Shown here: one piece after another, positions 1 through 8,978 of the stretch
Layout: the number at the start of each line of letters is the position of its first letter
How positions within the stretch are numbered: the stretch's first letter is position 1
Source: Acinetobacter ursingii DSM 16037 = CIP 107286
GTDB lineage: Bacteria; Pseudomonadota; Gammaproteobacteria; Pseudomonadales; Moraxellaceae
Reading direction: 5' to 3'
Length of the DNA: 64,000 nt
Assembly: GCF_000368825.1 (NCBI RefSeq)
Contig: NZ_KB849717.1
Coordinates: forward strand, 186,001 to 250,000
Notes under the pieces: model-generated
What the model was told of the DNA's origin: nothing
Databases searched by the model: none
What the model saw: only the letters and a program-made list of their open reading frames with translations
Made by a program: the position numbers and the translations under genes

Positions 1-1337
1 GTCGGCTGTGCAATATATAAATGCGGATGTTGCAAAACTTTTTTTCTGAACTCCGCGATTTCACTTTTGGTTGCTTGTGGCCCAATCAGCATTCCATATC
101 CACCAGAACCCTGTGCCTCTTTAACGACCAGTTGTTCCAGATTGGCAACTACATAATCCAGTTCATCTTCACGTCGACATTGAAAGGTTGGCACATTTTT
201 CAAAATTGGCGCTTCATTTAGATAAAAATTAATCATATCATCCACATAAGGATAGATTGATTTATCATCCGCAACCCCAGTACCCGGAGCATTTGCAATC
301 ACAACATTGTGCTGCAAATAAGCAGACATCAAACCTGCGACACCTAAGGTACTATCAGGTCTAAAAGCAAGTGGATCGAGAAATGCATCATCAACACGGC
401 GATAAATCACATCGACACGTTGACGACCTCGAATAGTTTTGACATAGACGTGATCATTTTCAACAAAAAGATCGCGACTACTGACTAGCGGCACATCCAT
501 TTCACGAGCTAAAAAAGCATGCTCATAATAGGCGCTATTAAAGCGTCCTGGGGTTAACACCACTATAAAAGGCTGATCAACATAAGCATTTTCCTCCAAA
601 ATCGCACGGAGTAATGTTGGATATTGTTCGATTTCTTGTAACGGGTTTGCCGCACATAGCTCTGGCATAAGTTTTTTACTGATTTTTCGACTCTCAATCA
701 TATAAGAGACGCCTGACGGTGTTCTCAAATTATCTTCGAGAACAAAAAAATCACCTTTTCCATCACGAATGATATCGATCCCACTGATTTGTGAATAAAT
801 TTTTCCTTTTAAATCATGATTTAACATGTGGGGCTGAAAAGCTTCATGTGTCATCACCTGCATTTGAGGAACAATCTGTTCTTTCAAAATATGCTGATCA
901 TGATAAATATCATCTAAAAATAAATTTAAAGCTTTGACGCGCTGCTCGCAGCCTTTGGATATTTTCTCCCATTGCTTTTTTTCGATCACTCGTGGAATGA
1001 GATCATATGGAATCGTTCGTTGTGTGCCTTCTTCTTCACCATAAACCGTAAAGGTAATCCCTTCATATAAAAAATGTTGCTTTGCCTCAGCATTCAGTTG
1101 CTTCAATTGTTCGAGACTATGCACCGACAGCCATTGCTCTATCTTTTTAGAAACTTCACCACTTGAGCTGACATCATCTAGCATTTCGTTAAAAAATTTT
1201 GATTTTAACTGCTCAAACAAATTGGTATTTACACTTAACTGGTCAATGAATAAAGACTGGCTGTTGATTACTCCGCTCAATTTATCTTTCATATATTGCT
1301 CACCTAGGGCATGCATCTCTTTATCTTCTTCTAACAT
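1..1337 (-). CDS. Circularly permuted ATP-grasp protein (DUF404/DUF407 type), 3' part outside window
   Basis: The reading frame opens at the ATG at 1337 and runs off the left edge, so about 445 N-terminal residues are visible without the stop. The translation has the landmarks of the circularly permuted type-2 ATP-grasp family: an N-terminal stretch with YGEEEGTQRTIPYDLIPR, then SGIDIIRDGKGDFFVLEDNLRTPSGVS in two parts (the metal and ATP-binding core, with EDN and RTPSG), then NAPGTGVADDK. Family members are thought to ligate amines or amino acids to peptides or peptide-like carriers, often beside alpha-E and transglutaminase-like genes. Those neighbours would lie outside the window. The gene is divergent from the WYL regulator at 1567. 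The family call is firm; the substrate is unknown. Confidence 0.85.
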   Translation of the reverse strand, partial: MLEEDKEMHALGEQYMKDKLSGVINSQSLFIDQLSVNTNLFEQLKSKFFNEMLDDVSSSGEVSKKIEQWLSVHSLEQLKQLNAEAKQHFLYEGITFTVYGEEEGTQRTIPYDLIPRVIEKKQWEKISKGCEQRVKALNLFLDDIYHDQHILKEQIVPQMQVMTHEAFQPHMLNHDLKGKIYSQISGIDIIRDGKGDFFVLEDNLRTPSGVSYMIESRKISKKLMPELCAANPLQEIEQYPTLLRAILEENAYVDQPFIVVLTPGRFNSAYYEHAFLAREMDVPLVSSRDLFVENDHVYVKTIRGRQRVDVIYRRVDDAFLDPLAFRPDSTLGVAGLMSAYLQHNVVIANAPGTGVADDKSIYPYVDDMINFYLNEAPILKNVPTFQCRREDELDYVVANLEQLVVKEAQGSGGYGMLIGPQATKSEIAEFRKKVLQHPHLYIAQP

Positions 1338-1566
1338 AATTACCTGCCTTTTTTCTTGTTGACTCATTATCCTATAAAGCAAATACAGTGCCATTTATGC
1401 AGATGCTTTCCTTATTTTTGGAAAAAAAGTGAACTGGCTTCAATGAGGTTCTTGTAGAAAGTTGTATCGGGATATAAGCAATATTTCTGTTACATTCTTG
1501 CCAAAACGATCAAGTTTTTCTATTGTGTTGCTATTCAAAACATTATTGACCCACTTACGATCGACT

Positions 1567-2568
1567 ATGTCTTTACAAGAAAAAGAAACCTCCAATAGTT
1601 TGCACCGACAATGGCAAATTTTATCGCGCCTTTCGACAGGCAAATGGATGGGAACGCGTGAACTACAAGAAATGCTGGAACGTGAAGGGGTTGATATTAG
1701 CCTGCGCACTATTCAGCGTGACTTAAACCAGATTGCGCAACGCTTTCCCATTGAAAGCAATAAGACCGTACCACAAGGCTGGCGCTGGCGTTCTGATGCT
1801 CCTATTCAAAGTCTGCCGCATATGACCAGTTCTCAAGCGGTGACATTTATGATGGTCGAAGAACATTTAAAACACCTGTTACCCCCCAGTCTGATCGAAG
1901 AAATGAATCCATGGTTTGATCTGGCACGTCGCAGCCTGTCGACTCAAAATAATGTTCGCCAATGGATTAATCGTGTTCGAATTGTGCCTGCAAGCCAACC
2001 ATTAATTCCGCCTTTGGTCGATAAACATGCACAACAAGCCGTTTATGAAGGTTTACTCCAAGATAAACAGATCGAATGTATTTATCGACCACGTAATATT
2101 CATGCTGAAGAAAAAACCTATATTTTAAATCCGCTGGCTTTGGTACAAAAAGGTGCAATTATTTATTTAATTTGTACACGGCACGATAAATCCGATGTCC
2201 AAACTTTTGCTTTGCACCGTTTTAAATCAGCATCTGTACTAAATTCGCGCGCTTTACACCCAGTAAATTTTGATATTGATCAATATATTGACTCAGGCGC
2301 TTTAGGTTTTCGTGTTGACTACAACAAACCGACTGAAATTGTTGAGTTAAAGCTGACCATGACTGAAAATACGGCACAGAGCTTTTATGAAAGTCAGCTT
2401 AGTAAAGACCAAAGCATTACGCCCATCGATGAAAATATTGTAGAGATTCGAGCAACGCTCCCTTTTACCTCTCAATTGGTCTGGTGGCTACGCAGTTTTG
2501 GTAAAAAAATTCTACATATTGAGCCGCTTGAAGTTCATCATGCGGTCAGAGAAATTGAAAATGAATAA
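1567..2568 (+). CDS. WYL-domain transcriptional regulator
   Basis: This 333-residue protein has an N-terminal DeoR/HTH_11-like winged helix (about residues 10-65, with LSTGKWMGTRELQEML and SLRTIQRDL). It ends in a WYL sensor domain (about 150-235, containing YILNPLALVQKGAIIYLI and FALHRFKSA) and a WCX-like C-terminus. WYL regulators bind nucleic-acid or nucleotide-like ligands and often repress transcription. The frame could be extended to a TTG at 1462, but the ATG at 1567 starts right where homology to the HTH begins. It faces away from the ATP-grasp gene, which it may control (inference from divergence only). Confidence 0.85.
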   Translation: MSLQEKETSNSLHRQWQILSRLSTGKWMGTRELQEMLEREGVDISLRTIQRDLNQIAQRFPIESNKTVPQGWRWRSDAPIQSLPHMTSSQAVTFMMVEEHLKHLLPPSLIEEMNPWFDLARRSLSTQNNVRQWINRVRIVPASQPLIPPLVDKHAQQAVYEGLLQDKQIECIYRPRNIHAEEKTYILNPLALVQKGAIIYLICTRHDKSDVQTFALHRFKSASVLNSRALHPVNFDIDQYIDSGALGFRVDYNKPTEIVELKLTMTENTAQSFYESQLSKDQSITPIDENIVEIRATLPFTSQLVWWLRSFGKKILHIEPLEVHHAVREIENE

Positions 2569-2573
2569 AAAAA

Positions 2574-2600
2574 AGAGAGCATTGCTCTCTTAGAGTTTTT
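2574..2600 (+). terminator. Intrinsic terminator after the WYL regulator
   Basis: A 7-bp stem AGAGAGC/GCTCTCT with a three-base loop lies five bases after the stop codon and is followed by a T-rich tract. Confidence 0.7.
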
Positions 2601-2624
2601 ATAATTTTTGATATTCAAACAATA

Positions 2625-2771
2625 TTACTTTTTCTTGTTGATTAAAATACTGGCACCCATTTTCCCAAGCCCCGACACCAAAGAAAATGGATACCAATTC
2701 GTGCTGAGAACCATGATTTAACATAAGCATGCTAAATCATAACCATTATAACGAATCGACTTCATGGTCAT
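2625..2771 (-). pseudogene. Small ORF interrupted by an in-frame TAA (or a 17-codon leader plus 29-codon ORF)
   Basis: On the minus strand an ATG at 2771 preceded by a good Shine-Dalgarno (AAGAGGTAA) opens a 17-codon frame, MTMKSIRYNGYDLACLC, ending in TAA at 2720-2718. The same frame continues one codon later with ATG at 2714 and encodes 29 residues, beginning MVLSTNWYPFSLVSGLGKMG and ending in three lysines, to TAA at 2625. Either this is a 48-codon gene broken by a nonsense change, or a leader peptide with re-initiation. I do not recognise the product. It ends convergently with the WYL gene and lies downstream of mnmG on the same strand, separated by a terminator. Confidence 0.4.
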
Positions 2772-2901
2772 GTTGATTACCTCTTGGTTTTGAACGTAAA
2801 GCCACTATAAGAAATTTCAGGTCGCATGAGAAATAACAAAATTGACAGAATAAATGCATTTAAATTCTTAAGATTTTTTCATATATCATTTTAATTCATA
2901 T

Positions 2902-2931
2902 AAAAAAGCCCAATTGAGACTGGGCTTTTTT
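2902..2931. terminator. Bidirectional intrinsic terminator downstream of mnmG
   Basis: The hairpin AAAAAAGCCCA/TGGGCTTTTTT with an eight-base loop has an A-run on one side and a T-run on the other. It lies 28 bases beyond the mnmG stop. Confidence 0.85.
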
Positions 2932-2958
2932 ATATTCTGATTGCGTTTACATCATCTA

Positions 2959-4839
2959 TTATGCAATTTTCTTAGTTTGATTATTTTTACGAATCGTAAT
3001 CATCACTAATTGTACCGCCGCAGGAGTCACGCCTGGGATACGATTGGCTTGTGCCAATGTTTCAGGGCGTACCGTTTTTAACTTTTGCGTAATTTCCCGA
3101 GACAGGCCAGAAACCACATCATAATCAAAATCTGCTGGAATTTTGGTTTCTTCCAAACGTTTCATTTGAGCCACATCTTCATGTTGACGATTGATATAGC
3201 CTTCGTACTTGACTGCAATTTCAATCTGTTCACCCACATGCGGAGATACTTGAGAATCTGTTAATTCAGCAATCTGGGTAAAATTCACATTTGGACGTTT
3301 AAGTAAATCAATGGCACTGGATTCTTTACTTAAATCCGCACCCGTCATTTCCACAAACTTTTTGCCCATTGGGTTATTCGGCGCTGCCCATAAATGTGCC
3401 AAACGTGCTGTTTCAGTTTCAACAGCTTCCATTTTTTCACAGTAAGCAGCCCAACGAGTATCATCAACCAAACCTAGCTCACGACCAACTGGCGTTAAAC
3501 GCTGATCTGCATTATCTTCACGCAACATCAAACGATATTCTGCACGAGAAGTAAACATACGGTAGGGTTCTTTGGTTCCAAGTGTAATTAAGTCATCAAC
3601 CAACACGCCCATATAGGCTTGATCACGTTTTGGCGTCCACTGCTCTTGATCCCATGCACGACGCGCAGCGTTCAGACCTGCAAGCAAGCCTTGTGCCCCT
3701 GCTTCTTCGTATCCTGTTGTTCCATTAATTTGACCTGCAAAGTACAAATTATTGATTGCCTTGGTTTCAAGGGTAAATTTCAGAGCTTGCGGGTTGAAAT
3801 AATCATATTCAATCGCATAGCCTGGACGCAAAATATGGGCATTTTCCATACCACGAATTGAACGCACCAATTCAAATTGCACATCGAATGGTAAAGAGGT
3901 TGAAATACCGTTTGGATACAGCTCGTGTGTATCCAAACCTTCTGGCTCTAAAAAAACCTGATGCGACTCTTTATCTGCAAAACGATGAATTTTATCTTCG
4001 ATGGATGGACAATAGCGCGGCCCTACACCCTCAATCACACCTGTATACATTGGAGAACGATCAAGACCTCCACGAATAATCTCGTGAGTTTTTTCATTGG
4101 TGTGTGTGATGTAGCAATTCACTTGCTCTGGATGCATCGAAACATCCCCCATAAATGACATCACTGGTGATGGAAAATCACCCGGTTGCGGAGTCATTAC
4201 AGAAAAATCAACTGAACGCGCATCGATACGTGGCGGAGTACCTGTTTTTAAACGACCAACGGGTAAATTTAATTCGCGTAAACGATGTGCCAATGCAATT
4301 GATGGAGGATCACCTGCGCGACCACCACTCGATTTTTCCAATCCAATATGAATGACACCACCTAAAAAAGTACCCGTGGTCAATACCACCGTTTTAGTTT
4401 CAAAGTGTACGCCCATTTGGGTAATTACCCCCTTCACCGTATCGCCCTCAACGACTAAATCATCGGCTGCTTGCTGGAAAATATCCAGATTTGGTTGGTT
4501 TTCAAGGGTATAACGGATGGCAGCTTTATAACGCACACGGTCGGCCTGAGCACGCGTTGCACGAACGGCAGCACCTTTACGCGAATTTAAAATACGAAAC
4601 TGGATACCACCCTTGTCCGCAGCTAATGCCATGGCACCGCCTAAAGCATCGATCTCACGAACCAGATGCGATTTACCAATACCACCAATCGCAGGGTTAC
4701 AGCTCATTTGCCCCAATGTTTCAATGTTATGCGTCAAAAGCAAGGTCTGTCGCCCCATACGCGCAGCAGCAAGCGCCGCTTCCGTACCTGCGTGACCGCC
4801 ACCAATAACAATAACATCATAAACTTTAGGGTAATGCAT
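2959..4839 (-). CDS. mnmG: tRNA uridine-5-carboxymethylaminomethyl modification enzyme MnmG (GidA)
   Basis: At 626 residues this is the usual length for MnmG. The N-terminal FAD-binding Rossmann motif [12 protein letters not shown] begins at about residue 11. The two family signatures [21 protein letters not shown] (residues 52-68) and [16 protein letters not shown] (about 373-384) are both present. With MnmE it installs the cmnm5 group on U34 of tRNAs that read two-codon-box codons ending in A/G, using methylene-THF, FAD and NADH in the cytoplasm. It is monocistronic here and followed by a strong terminator. Confidence 0.98.
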   Translation of the reverse strand: MHYPKVYDVIVIGGGHAGTEAALAAARMGRQTLLLTHNIETLGQMSCNPAIGGIGKSHLVREIDALGGAMALAADKGGIQFRILNSRKGAAVRATRAQADRVRYKAAIRYTLENQPNLDIFQQAADDLVVEGDTVKGVITQMGVHFETKTVVLTTGTFLGGVIHIGLEKSSGGRAGDPPSIALAHRLRELNLPVGRLKTGTPPRIDARSVDFSVMTPQPGDFPSPVMSFMGDVSMHPEQVNCYITHTNEKTHEIIRGGLDRSPMYTGVIEGVGPRYCPSIEDKIHRFADKESHQVFLEPEGLDTHELYPNGISTSLPFDVQFELVRSIRGMENAHILRPGYAIEYDYFNPQALKFTLETKAINNLYFAGQINGTTGYEEAGAQGLLAGLNAARRAWDQEQWTPKRDQAYMGVLVDDLITLGTKEPYRMFTSRAEYRLMLREDNADQRLTPVGRELGLVDDTRWAAYCEKMEAVETETARLAHLWAAPNNPMGKKFVEMTGADLSKESSAIDLLKRPNVNFTQIAELTDSQVSPHVGEQIEIAVKYEGYINRQHEDVAQMKRLEETKIPADFDYDVVSGLSREITQKLKTVRPETLAQANRIPGVTPAAVQLVMITIRKNNQTKKIA

Positions 4840-5073
4840 GGCTGAAAAACACCAAGAAAAAAGGACGAAAAATTATATCAAAAAACCCTGTAGCAATATG
4901 GTTTTTTTACAAAAATAAAGACACAAAATTTACAGCAATATACAAGATGTGACATTTTATATAAGTATTTCAGCATAAAACGAATTAACTTTTTAAAAAC
5001 CGACTCTTAGAATAAGACTGTGTCAGTGCTTTATAGTTAAAAACCTAAAATCAACTTTAAAAAAGGTATTGAA

Positions 5074-5310
5074 ATGAAAAACATCATGTTAAAAACAATC
5101 GCTGTATCTGCTTTACTTCTTGGTGGTATGACGCTAGCAAATGCTGAAGAAGCAACAGTGAGCAAAGCAGAAACTAATGCACAGGTCAAAGCATGTGCCA
5201 AGAAAAAGCAAGGTGACTGGGCAACTTACGGCTACAAAGGCGTAACTTTTAATGGTACTTGTCAGCCGAATGAAAATGGTAAATTGCAATTTAAAGCGCC
5301 TGCACCATAA
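5074..5310 (+). CDS. Small secreted protein with one Cys pair
   Basis: This 78-residue protein has a classical signal peptide (positive MKNIMLK, hydrophobic VSALLLGGMTL, cleavage after ANA at about residue 24). The roughly 54-residue mature part has two cysteines in the pattern ACAKKKQGDW...FNGTC. The spacing resembles small periplasmic proteins of the AC-GKK-GD...GTC type, so a disulfide is likely. An AAAGG-like ribosome site precedes the ATG. It stands alone between mnmG (divergent) and the symporter gene, with its own terminator. The function is unknown. Confidence 0.75.
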   Translation: MKNIMLKTIAVSALLLGGMTLANAEEATVSKAETNAQVKACAKKKQGDWATYGYKGVTFNGTCQPNENGKLQFKAPAP

Positions 5311-5337
5311 TTGTAAAACTGCTTTAATTTAATCTGT

Positions 5338-5369
5338 AAAACACAGGCTTACTATGCCTGTGTTTTTTT
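5338..5369 (+). terminator. Intrinsic terminator
   Basis: A perfect 8-bp stem ACACAGGC/GCCTGTGT with a seven-base loop is followed by seven Ts, directly after the small secreted protein gene. Confidence 0.92.
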
Positions 5370-5481
5370 ATGAAAAAATAATAATTCTACTTATAAATGT
5401 AATTTATCCGATTGAAATATATTCAATTTTAGTTAGAATCATTATGACACCAGGATATAAAACAACAAAAGGAAATAAGAT

Positions 5482-6371
5482 ATGGATTCTGGAATAATTA
5501 CGATTTTCTACCTATAGCACTTGCAATCATTATGGCTGGACTAGGCTTGGAGTTACGACCTCAGGATTTTAAGCGTGTTGCAAAACATCCTAAAGCAGTT
5601 TTCTTGGCCTTATTTTGTCAATTGATGATTCTGGTCAGTATCGCATTTGTAATTTGTAAGCTATTAGCCCTTCCTCCCCTTTTGGCCGTTGGTGTGATGC
5701 TACTGGCAGCGTCACCGGACGGGCCTACAGCAAACTTATTTAGCTATCTTTATAAAGGTGATATTGCACTCAATATTACTTTAACAGCAATCAATTCTGT
5801 AATTGCAGCATTTACCTTGCCTTTTATTGTCAATCTGTCTATTCAACATTTTATTAATGATGGTCAACAGCTTGGACTTCAGTTTAGCAAAGTCATTCAG
5901 GTTTTTCTTATTATCATCGTACCTGTTTGTTTAGGCATGCTTGTTCGCTATTTTTCACCTAATGTTGCGGACAAATTACATAAACCAGTGCGTACCTTTG
6001 CAGTGGTATTTTTAATACTGATTATTATTGGTGCTGTGGCAAAAGAACGAAATAGTATATTGGAATACATTATGCAGGTTGGACTGGCAACATCTCTATT
6101 TTGTATCGCAAGCTTATTGATCGGCTACTTTATCCCACGAATATTTGGGATCAGTAGTACGCAAGCACGTGCTTGTGCTTTTGAAATTGGGATCCATAAC
6201 AGTACGCTGGCCATGACCATTGCTCTCACCATACTTGCAAGCACCACTATTGCAATGCCTGCGGCAGTTTATTCAATATTTATGTACATATTTGCTGCTA
6301 TTTTTGGAACGTTGTTAAATCGTTATGAGCCTCAAAGAGCCGAAACTCACTTAGTTGCAAAAAATCAATAA
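5482..6371 (+). pseudogene. Bile acid:sodium symporter (BASS) family transporter, frameshifted near the start
   Basis: The proper start is ATG at 5482, preceded by AAAGGAAATAAG. It reads MDSGIITIF and then hits TAG at 5515. One extra T in the T-run at about 5505-5508 would join it in frame to LPIALAIIMAGLGLELRP, the normal first helix of BASS transporters. From ATG 5532 the rest of the frame is intact (279 residues, about eight further hydrophobic helices). It includes the core motifs AASPDGPTANLF and AFEIGIHNSTLA, which match the conserved substrate/sodium region. Without the frameshift it would be a normal member of about 296 residues. The ATG at 5532 has no ribosome site, so the gene is probably inactive or phase-variable unless this is a sequencing error. 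Confidence 0.75.
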
Positions 6372-6386
6372 CCTTCTCATCAAATC

Positions 6387-6426
6387 AATGGGTCACTCGT
6401 TGAAATTATTTCTCGAGTGATCCATT
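6387..6426 (+). terminator. Hairpin between the symporter gene and prmA
   Basis: A 13-bp stem (AATGGGTCACTCG with CGAGTGATCCATT, one G-U pair) starts 16 bases after the symporter stop. The T-run is short, so termination is plausible but not certain. Confidence 0.5.
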
Positions 6427-6472
6427 TATCCGTTACAATAGCTGTTTCAAATCGAATTTAGGTCTTATTCCC

Positions 6473-7369
6473 GTGAAGTGGTTACAAATACACATTACTG
6501 TTGATCAAGCGCAAGTGGATTTTACAGAAACATTACTTATGTCCTTAGGTGCAGTAAGTGTAACGCTAGATGATGCCGAAGATCAGGTATTGCTTGAGCC
6601 GCTTCCTGGAGAAACTCCGCTTTGGAATAAAGTGATTGTAACTGGGATTTATCAGGAAGATGATCAAGACCCTATCGATGTAGAAAAACTGGAAGCTTTT
6701 CTAAAAGAACAACTTCCTGATGCACCTATACGTCATGAACAACTTGAAGATCAAGTCTGGGAACGCGCATGGATGGATTATTATGAACCCATTCAAATCG
6801 CAAAAAAGTTCTGGATCGTACCTGAATGGTTAGAAGCTCCAGACAGCAATGCGGTTAACATTAAACTTGATCCGGGGCTGGCTTTTGGTACAGGGAATCA
6901 CGCTAGTACTTTTCTTTGCCTGCAATGGTTAGGACAAACTGATCTTAAAGATAAAATTGTGATCGATTATGGTTGTGGCTCAGGTATTTTGGGTGTCGCA
7001 GCATTGTTGCTTGGGGCAAAAAAAGTCTATGCCACTGACATCGACCCGCAAGCTGTATTAGCCACCAAACAAAATGCTGAACTCAATCATGTATTAGATC
7101 GTTTATTTGTCGGTTTACCTGAAGAGTTTAATGCAGAATTTAAATCGCAAAAAGCGGATGTTTTAGTGGCCAATATTTTAGCTGCGCCACTCATGGCACT
7201 TGCGCCAGAGTTTGCAACTTTGCTCAAATCTGAGGGAGAGTTCGCACTTGCAGGCGTAATCGAAGAGCAAGTTGCTGATGTTACTGGTGTTTATTCTGAG
7301 TTTTTTGATATAGTACACATCGAGAAGCGCGAAGAAAACTGGTGTCGCATATCAGGGAAGCGCCAATAA
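6473..7369 (+). CDS. prmA: Ribosomal protein L11 methyltransferase PrmA
   Basis: This 298-residue protein has the usual PrmA length and a GTG start. An N-terminal L11-binding domain (residues 1-90) is followed by a Rossmann methyltransferase domain with the AdoMet loop [15 protein letters not shown] (about residues 163-177), ATDIDPQAV and the catalytic-loop motif [12 protein letters not shown]. It trimethylates ribosomal protein L11 in the cytoplasm. The next gene starts 24 bases downstream, so the two are probably co-transcribed. Confidence 0.97.
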   Translation: MKWLQIHITVDQAQVDFTETLLMSLGAVSVTLDDAEDQVLLEPLPGETPLWNKVIVTGIYQEDDQDPIDVEKLEAFLKEQLPDAPIRHEQLEDQVWERAWMDYYEPIQIAKKFWIVPEWLEAPDSNAVNIKLDPGLAFGTGNHASTFLCLQWLGQTDLKDKIVIDYGCGSGILGVAALLLGAKKVYATDIDPQAVLATKQNAELNHVLDRLFVGLPEEFNAEFKSQKADVLVANILAAPLMALAPEFATLLKSEGEFALAGVIEEQVADVTGVYSEFFDIVHIEKREENWCRISGKRQ

Positions 7370-7393
7370 CAAATAAAAGTAGATGACGGTTCC

Positions 7394-8257
7394 ATGAGTG
7401 AAAAACAAACCCGCTGCCCCAAATGTTTGACAGTATATAAAGTCTCACTAACTCAGCTCACAGTTGCTCAGGGTATGGTTTGTTGCCCCAAATGTGATTT
7501 AAACTTCAATGCACTAACTAATCTCATTCTGGCAGAAGATCATTCTGCCAGCTCGATTCAGTATTCAGCTTTAAATCAATGTGCGATTTCACCCTCTGCT
7601 TTGCAATACAGTAGCTTTAATGTTCTGGATATTTTTGATCGTAGAATTGAAAACTCAAATATTGATTTGCTGACCTATCTCAATAATTTAAATTATTTTC
7701 AGAATGAAGAAATCAGCAGTTTTCCCCAACTCAATCTTGCGGAGAGCGAAAGTCCAAGTTTAGACAATAGTCCCAAAAAACGTAAAAAGCATAGTCTGCT
7801 ATATTATGTAATCTGGAGTTCTATTAACGTCGTCTTATTGGGAATCCTGTTCTTCCAAATTTTATGGTTCAACCCAAGAGTGATGCATAATAGCCCTGTA
7901 CTAGGCGCGGTATTCAATCAATTATGCAGTGTATTTATTTGTAAGAAACTTGAAGAGAACTATGCACTTTTGACTATTAATAAAGTTAAAGTCGTGAGCA
8001 TTGAGCAGCATAAAACTCGTTTTTCAGGTGTTTTGGTCAATTATCATGATAAAAGCTTACAGCTTCCTCTACTCAAGCTGACTTTAAAAAATAAACATGA
8101 GAATAAGAGTGTTATTTTAAAGCCTCAAGATTATTTAGCCGCCAGCCTCAATGGTATCCAGCGTATTCCCAAAAACCTGCCTTATAAGTTCGAATTTAAC
8201 ATTAATCAGCCCAGAAAAAGCTTTGATGATTATACTTTAGAAATAGTCCACCCCTAA
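7394..8257 (+). CDS. Zinc-ribbon / DUF3426 membrane protein
   Basis: The 287-residue protein begins with an MJ0042-type zinc finger, two CPKC knuckles (RCPKCLTVYKV near residue 7 and CCPKCDLNF near residue 30). A low-complexity linker follows, then one transmembrane helix (about 138-160, YVIWSSINVVLLGILFFQIL) and a C-terminal DUF3426 domain. The zinc ribbon would be cytoplasmic and the C-terminal part periplasmic. Genes of this type lie next to prmA and fis in many gammaproteobacteria, but their job is not established. Confidence 0.85.
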   Translation: MSEKQTRCPKCLTVYKVSLTQLTVAQGMVCCPKCDLNFNALTNLILAEDHSASSIQYSALNQCAISPSALQYSSFNVLDIFDRRIENSNIDLLTYLNNLNYFQNEEISSFPQLNLAESESPSLDNSPKKRKKHSLLYYVIWSSINVVLLGILFFQILWFNPRVMHNSPVLGAVFNQLCSVFICKKLEENYALLTINKVKVVSIEQHKTRFSGVLVNYHDKSLQLPLLKLTLKNKHENKSVILKPQDYLAASLNGIQRIPKNLPYKFEFNINQPRKSFDDYTLEIVHP

Positions 8258-8301
8258 TCACTAAAAAAAACATAAAAAAAATGAAAAAAAATGCAGTTAA
8301 T

Positions 8302-8332
8302 TTGCTCACTTTTTCTTAGACAATGGTATCAT
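8302..8332 (+). promoter_or_regulatory. Promoter-like element for the candidate RNA
   Basis: TTGCTC at 8302-8307 and an extended -10, TGGTATCAT (hexamer TATCAT, 8327-8332), give a loose sigma-70 promoter with a 19-base spacer. It would start transcripts at about 8338. Confidence 0.4.
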
Positions 8333-8335
8333 ACG

Positions 8336-8437
8336 CGCCACGAAAGCTTGACCCTACAACATCTTCGGATTTATCCACAACAATTACTGTCGTCATCTGT
8401 GCTTTATCAAGTGATAGCGCATTGCGTGGCTTTTTTG
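8336..8437 (+). ncRNA. Candidate structured RNA of about 100 nt upstream of fis
   Basis: The ends of this stretch pair with each other: GCCACG at 8337-8342 with CGTGGC at 8425-8430, continued by AA/TT and GC/GC pairs after a bulge. A second inner helix pairs CTTGA (8347-8351) with TCAAG (8407-8411). TTTTTTGTTTTT follows the closing stem. This closed-terminal-stem, T-run design is what one expects of a free-standing small RNA rather than a simple terminator. It matches no RNA I recognise (not 6S, SRP RNA or tmRNA). No ORF of note lies inside. Confidence 0.42.
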
Positions 8438-8527
8438 TTTTTGAATCTGGGCTGTAACAAATATTAAACTATTGTTACGCTTATTTTTCGCACAATATAC
8501 AGAGTTGTGGCAAGCTGTTGTTTCCAT

Positions 8528-8558
8528 GTTTTAGAACCTCTGTTTTAGGATCTAAAAC
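8528..8558 (+). promoter_or_regulatory. fis leader with two mutually exclusive hairpins
   Basis: Two copies of GTTTTAG (8528-8534 and 8542-8548) precede one inverted copy, TCTAAAAC (8551-8558). The distal copy can pair over 8 bp and the proximal copy over 7 bp, but not both at once. The element lies 72 bases upstream of the fis start codon. Confidence 0.4.
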
Positions 8559-8629
8559 GGGGTTCATTATTTAGACCACATTTACATACTGCTTTACCCA
8601 AGCGGTAATATGATTTCGGATTAACTCGC

Positions 8630-8899
8630 ATGAATAGCAAATCTCCTATTTTTACTGCACAATCTGATGTTGCTCTTCGCATCCACGTGGATCGCGCAGT
8701 TCGCCATTATTTTGCACAATTGCAAGGTGAGCAACCATCACAAGTTTATGACATGGTGCTAGCAGAAATGGAGAAACCTCTTTTATCTGTCGTCTTAGAA
8801 TATACCCGTGGCAATCAAACTCGTGCTGCGGAGATTCTAGGCCTAAACCGTGGAACTTTACGCAAAAAGTTAAAAGCTCACGGCTTAATGAGTGAATAA
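8630..8899 (+). CDS. fis: DNA-binding protein Fis
   Basis: This 89-residue protein has the C-terminal Fis helix-turn-helix (about residues 55-85, with [20 protein letters not shown]). Its length is close to the 98 residues of the enterobacterial protein. Fis is a nucleoid-associated homodimer that bends DNA and tunes rRNA, tRNA and recombination genes. Unlike in enterobacteria there is no dusB directly upstream. Instead there is an unusually long leader holding a candidate RNA and alternative hairpins. A terminator separates fis from purH. Confidence 0.95.
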   Translation: MNSKSPIFTAQSDVALRIHVDRAVRHYFAQLQGEQPSQVYDMVLAEMEKPLLSVVLEYTRGNQTRAAEILGLNRGTLRKKLKAHGLMSE

Positions 8900-8904
8900 A
8901 TGAT

Positions 8905-8933
8905 AAAATGCTCACGTCCTGTGGGCATTTTTT
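8905..8933 (+). terminator. Intrinsic terminator after fis
   Basis: The stem AATGCTCAC/GTGGGCATT with a five-base loop is followed by a T-run. Confidence 0.85.
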
Positions 8934-8978
8934 ATGCCTATTTGTTTTAATCTGTAAACTTAAACCGTTGATTTAATC

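Noticed and set aside
1462..1566. N-terminal extension of the WYL regulator from TTG 1462
   Set aside because: The extra 35 residues match nothing and overlap the likely promoter; ATG 1567 starts at the HTH.
8407..8437. Simple intrinsic terminator before fis
   Set aside because: The T-run has no adequate local hairpin. The only good stem is with bases about 90 nt upstream, which suggests a folded RNA instead.
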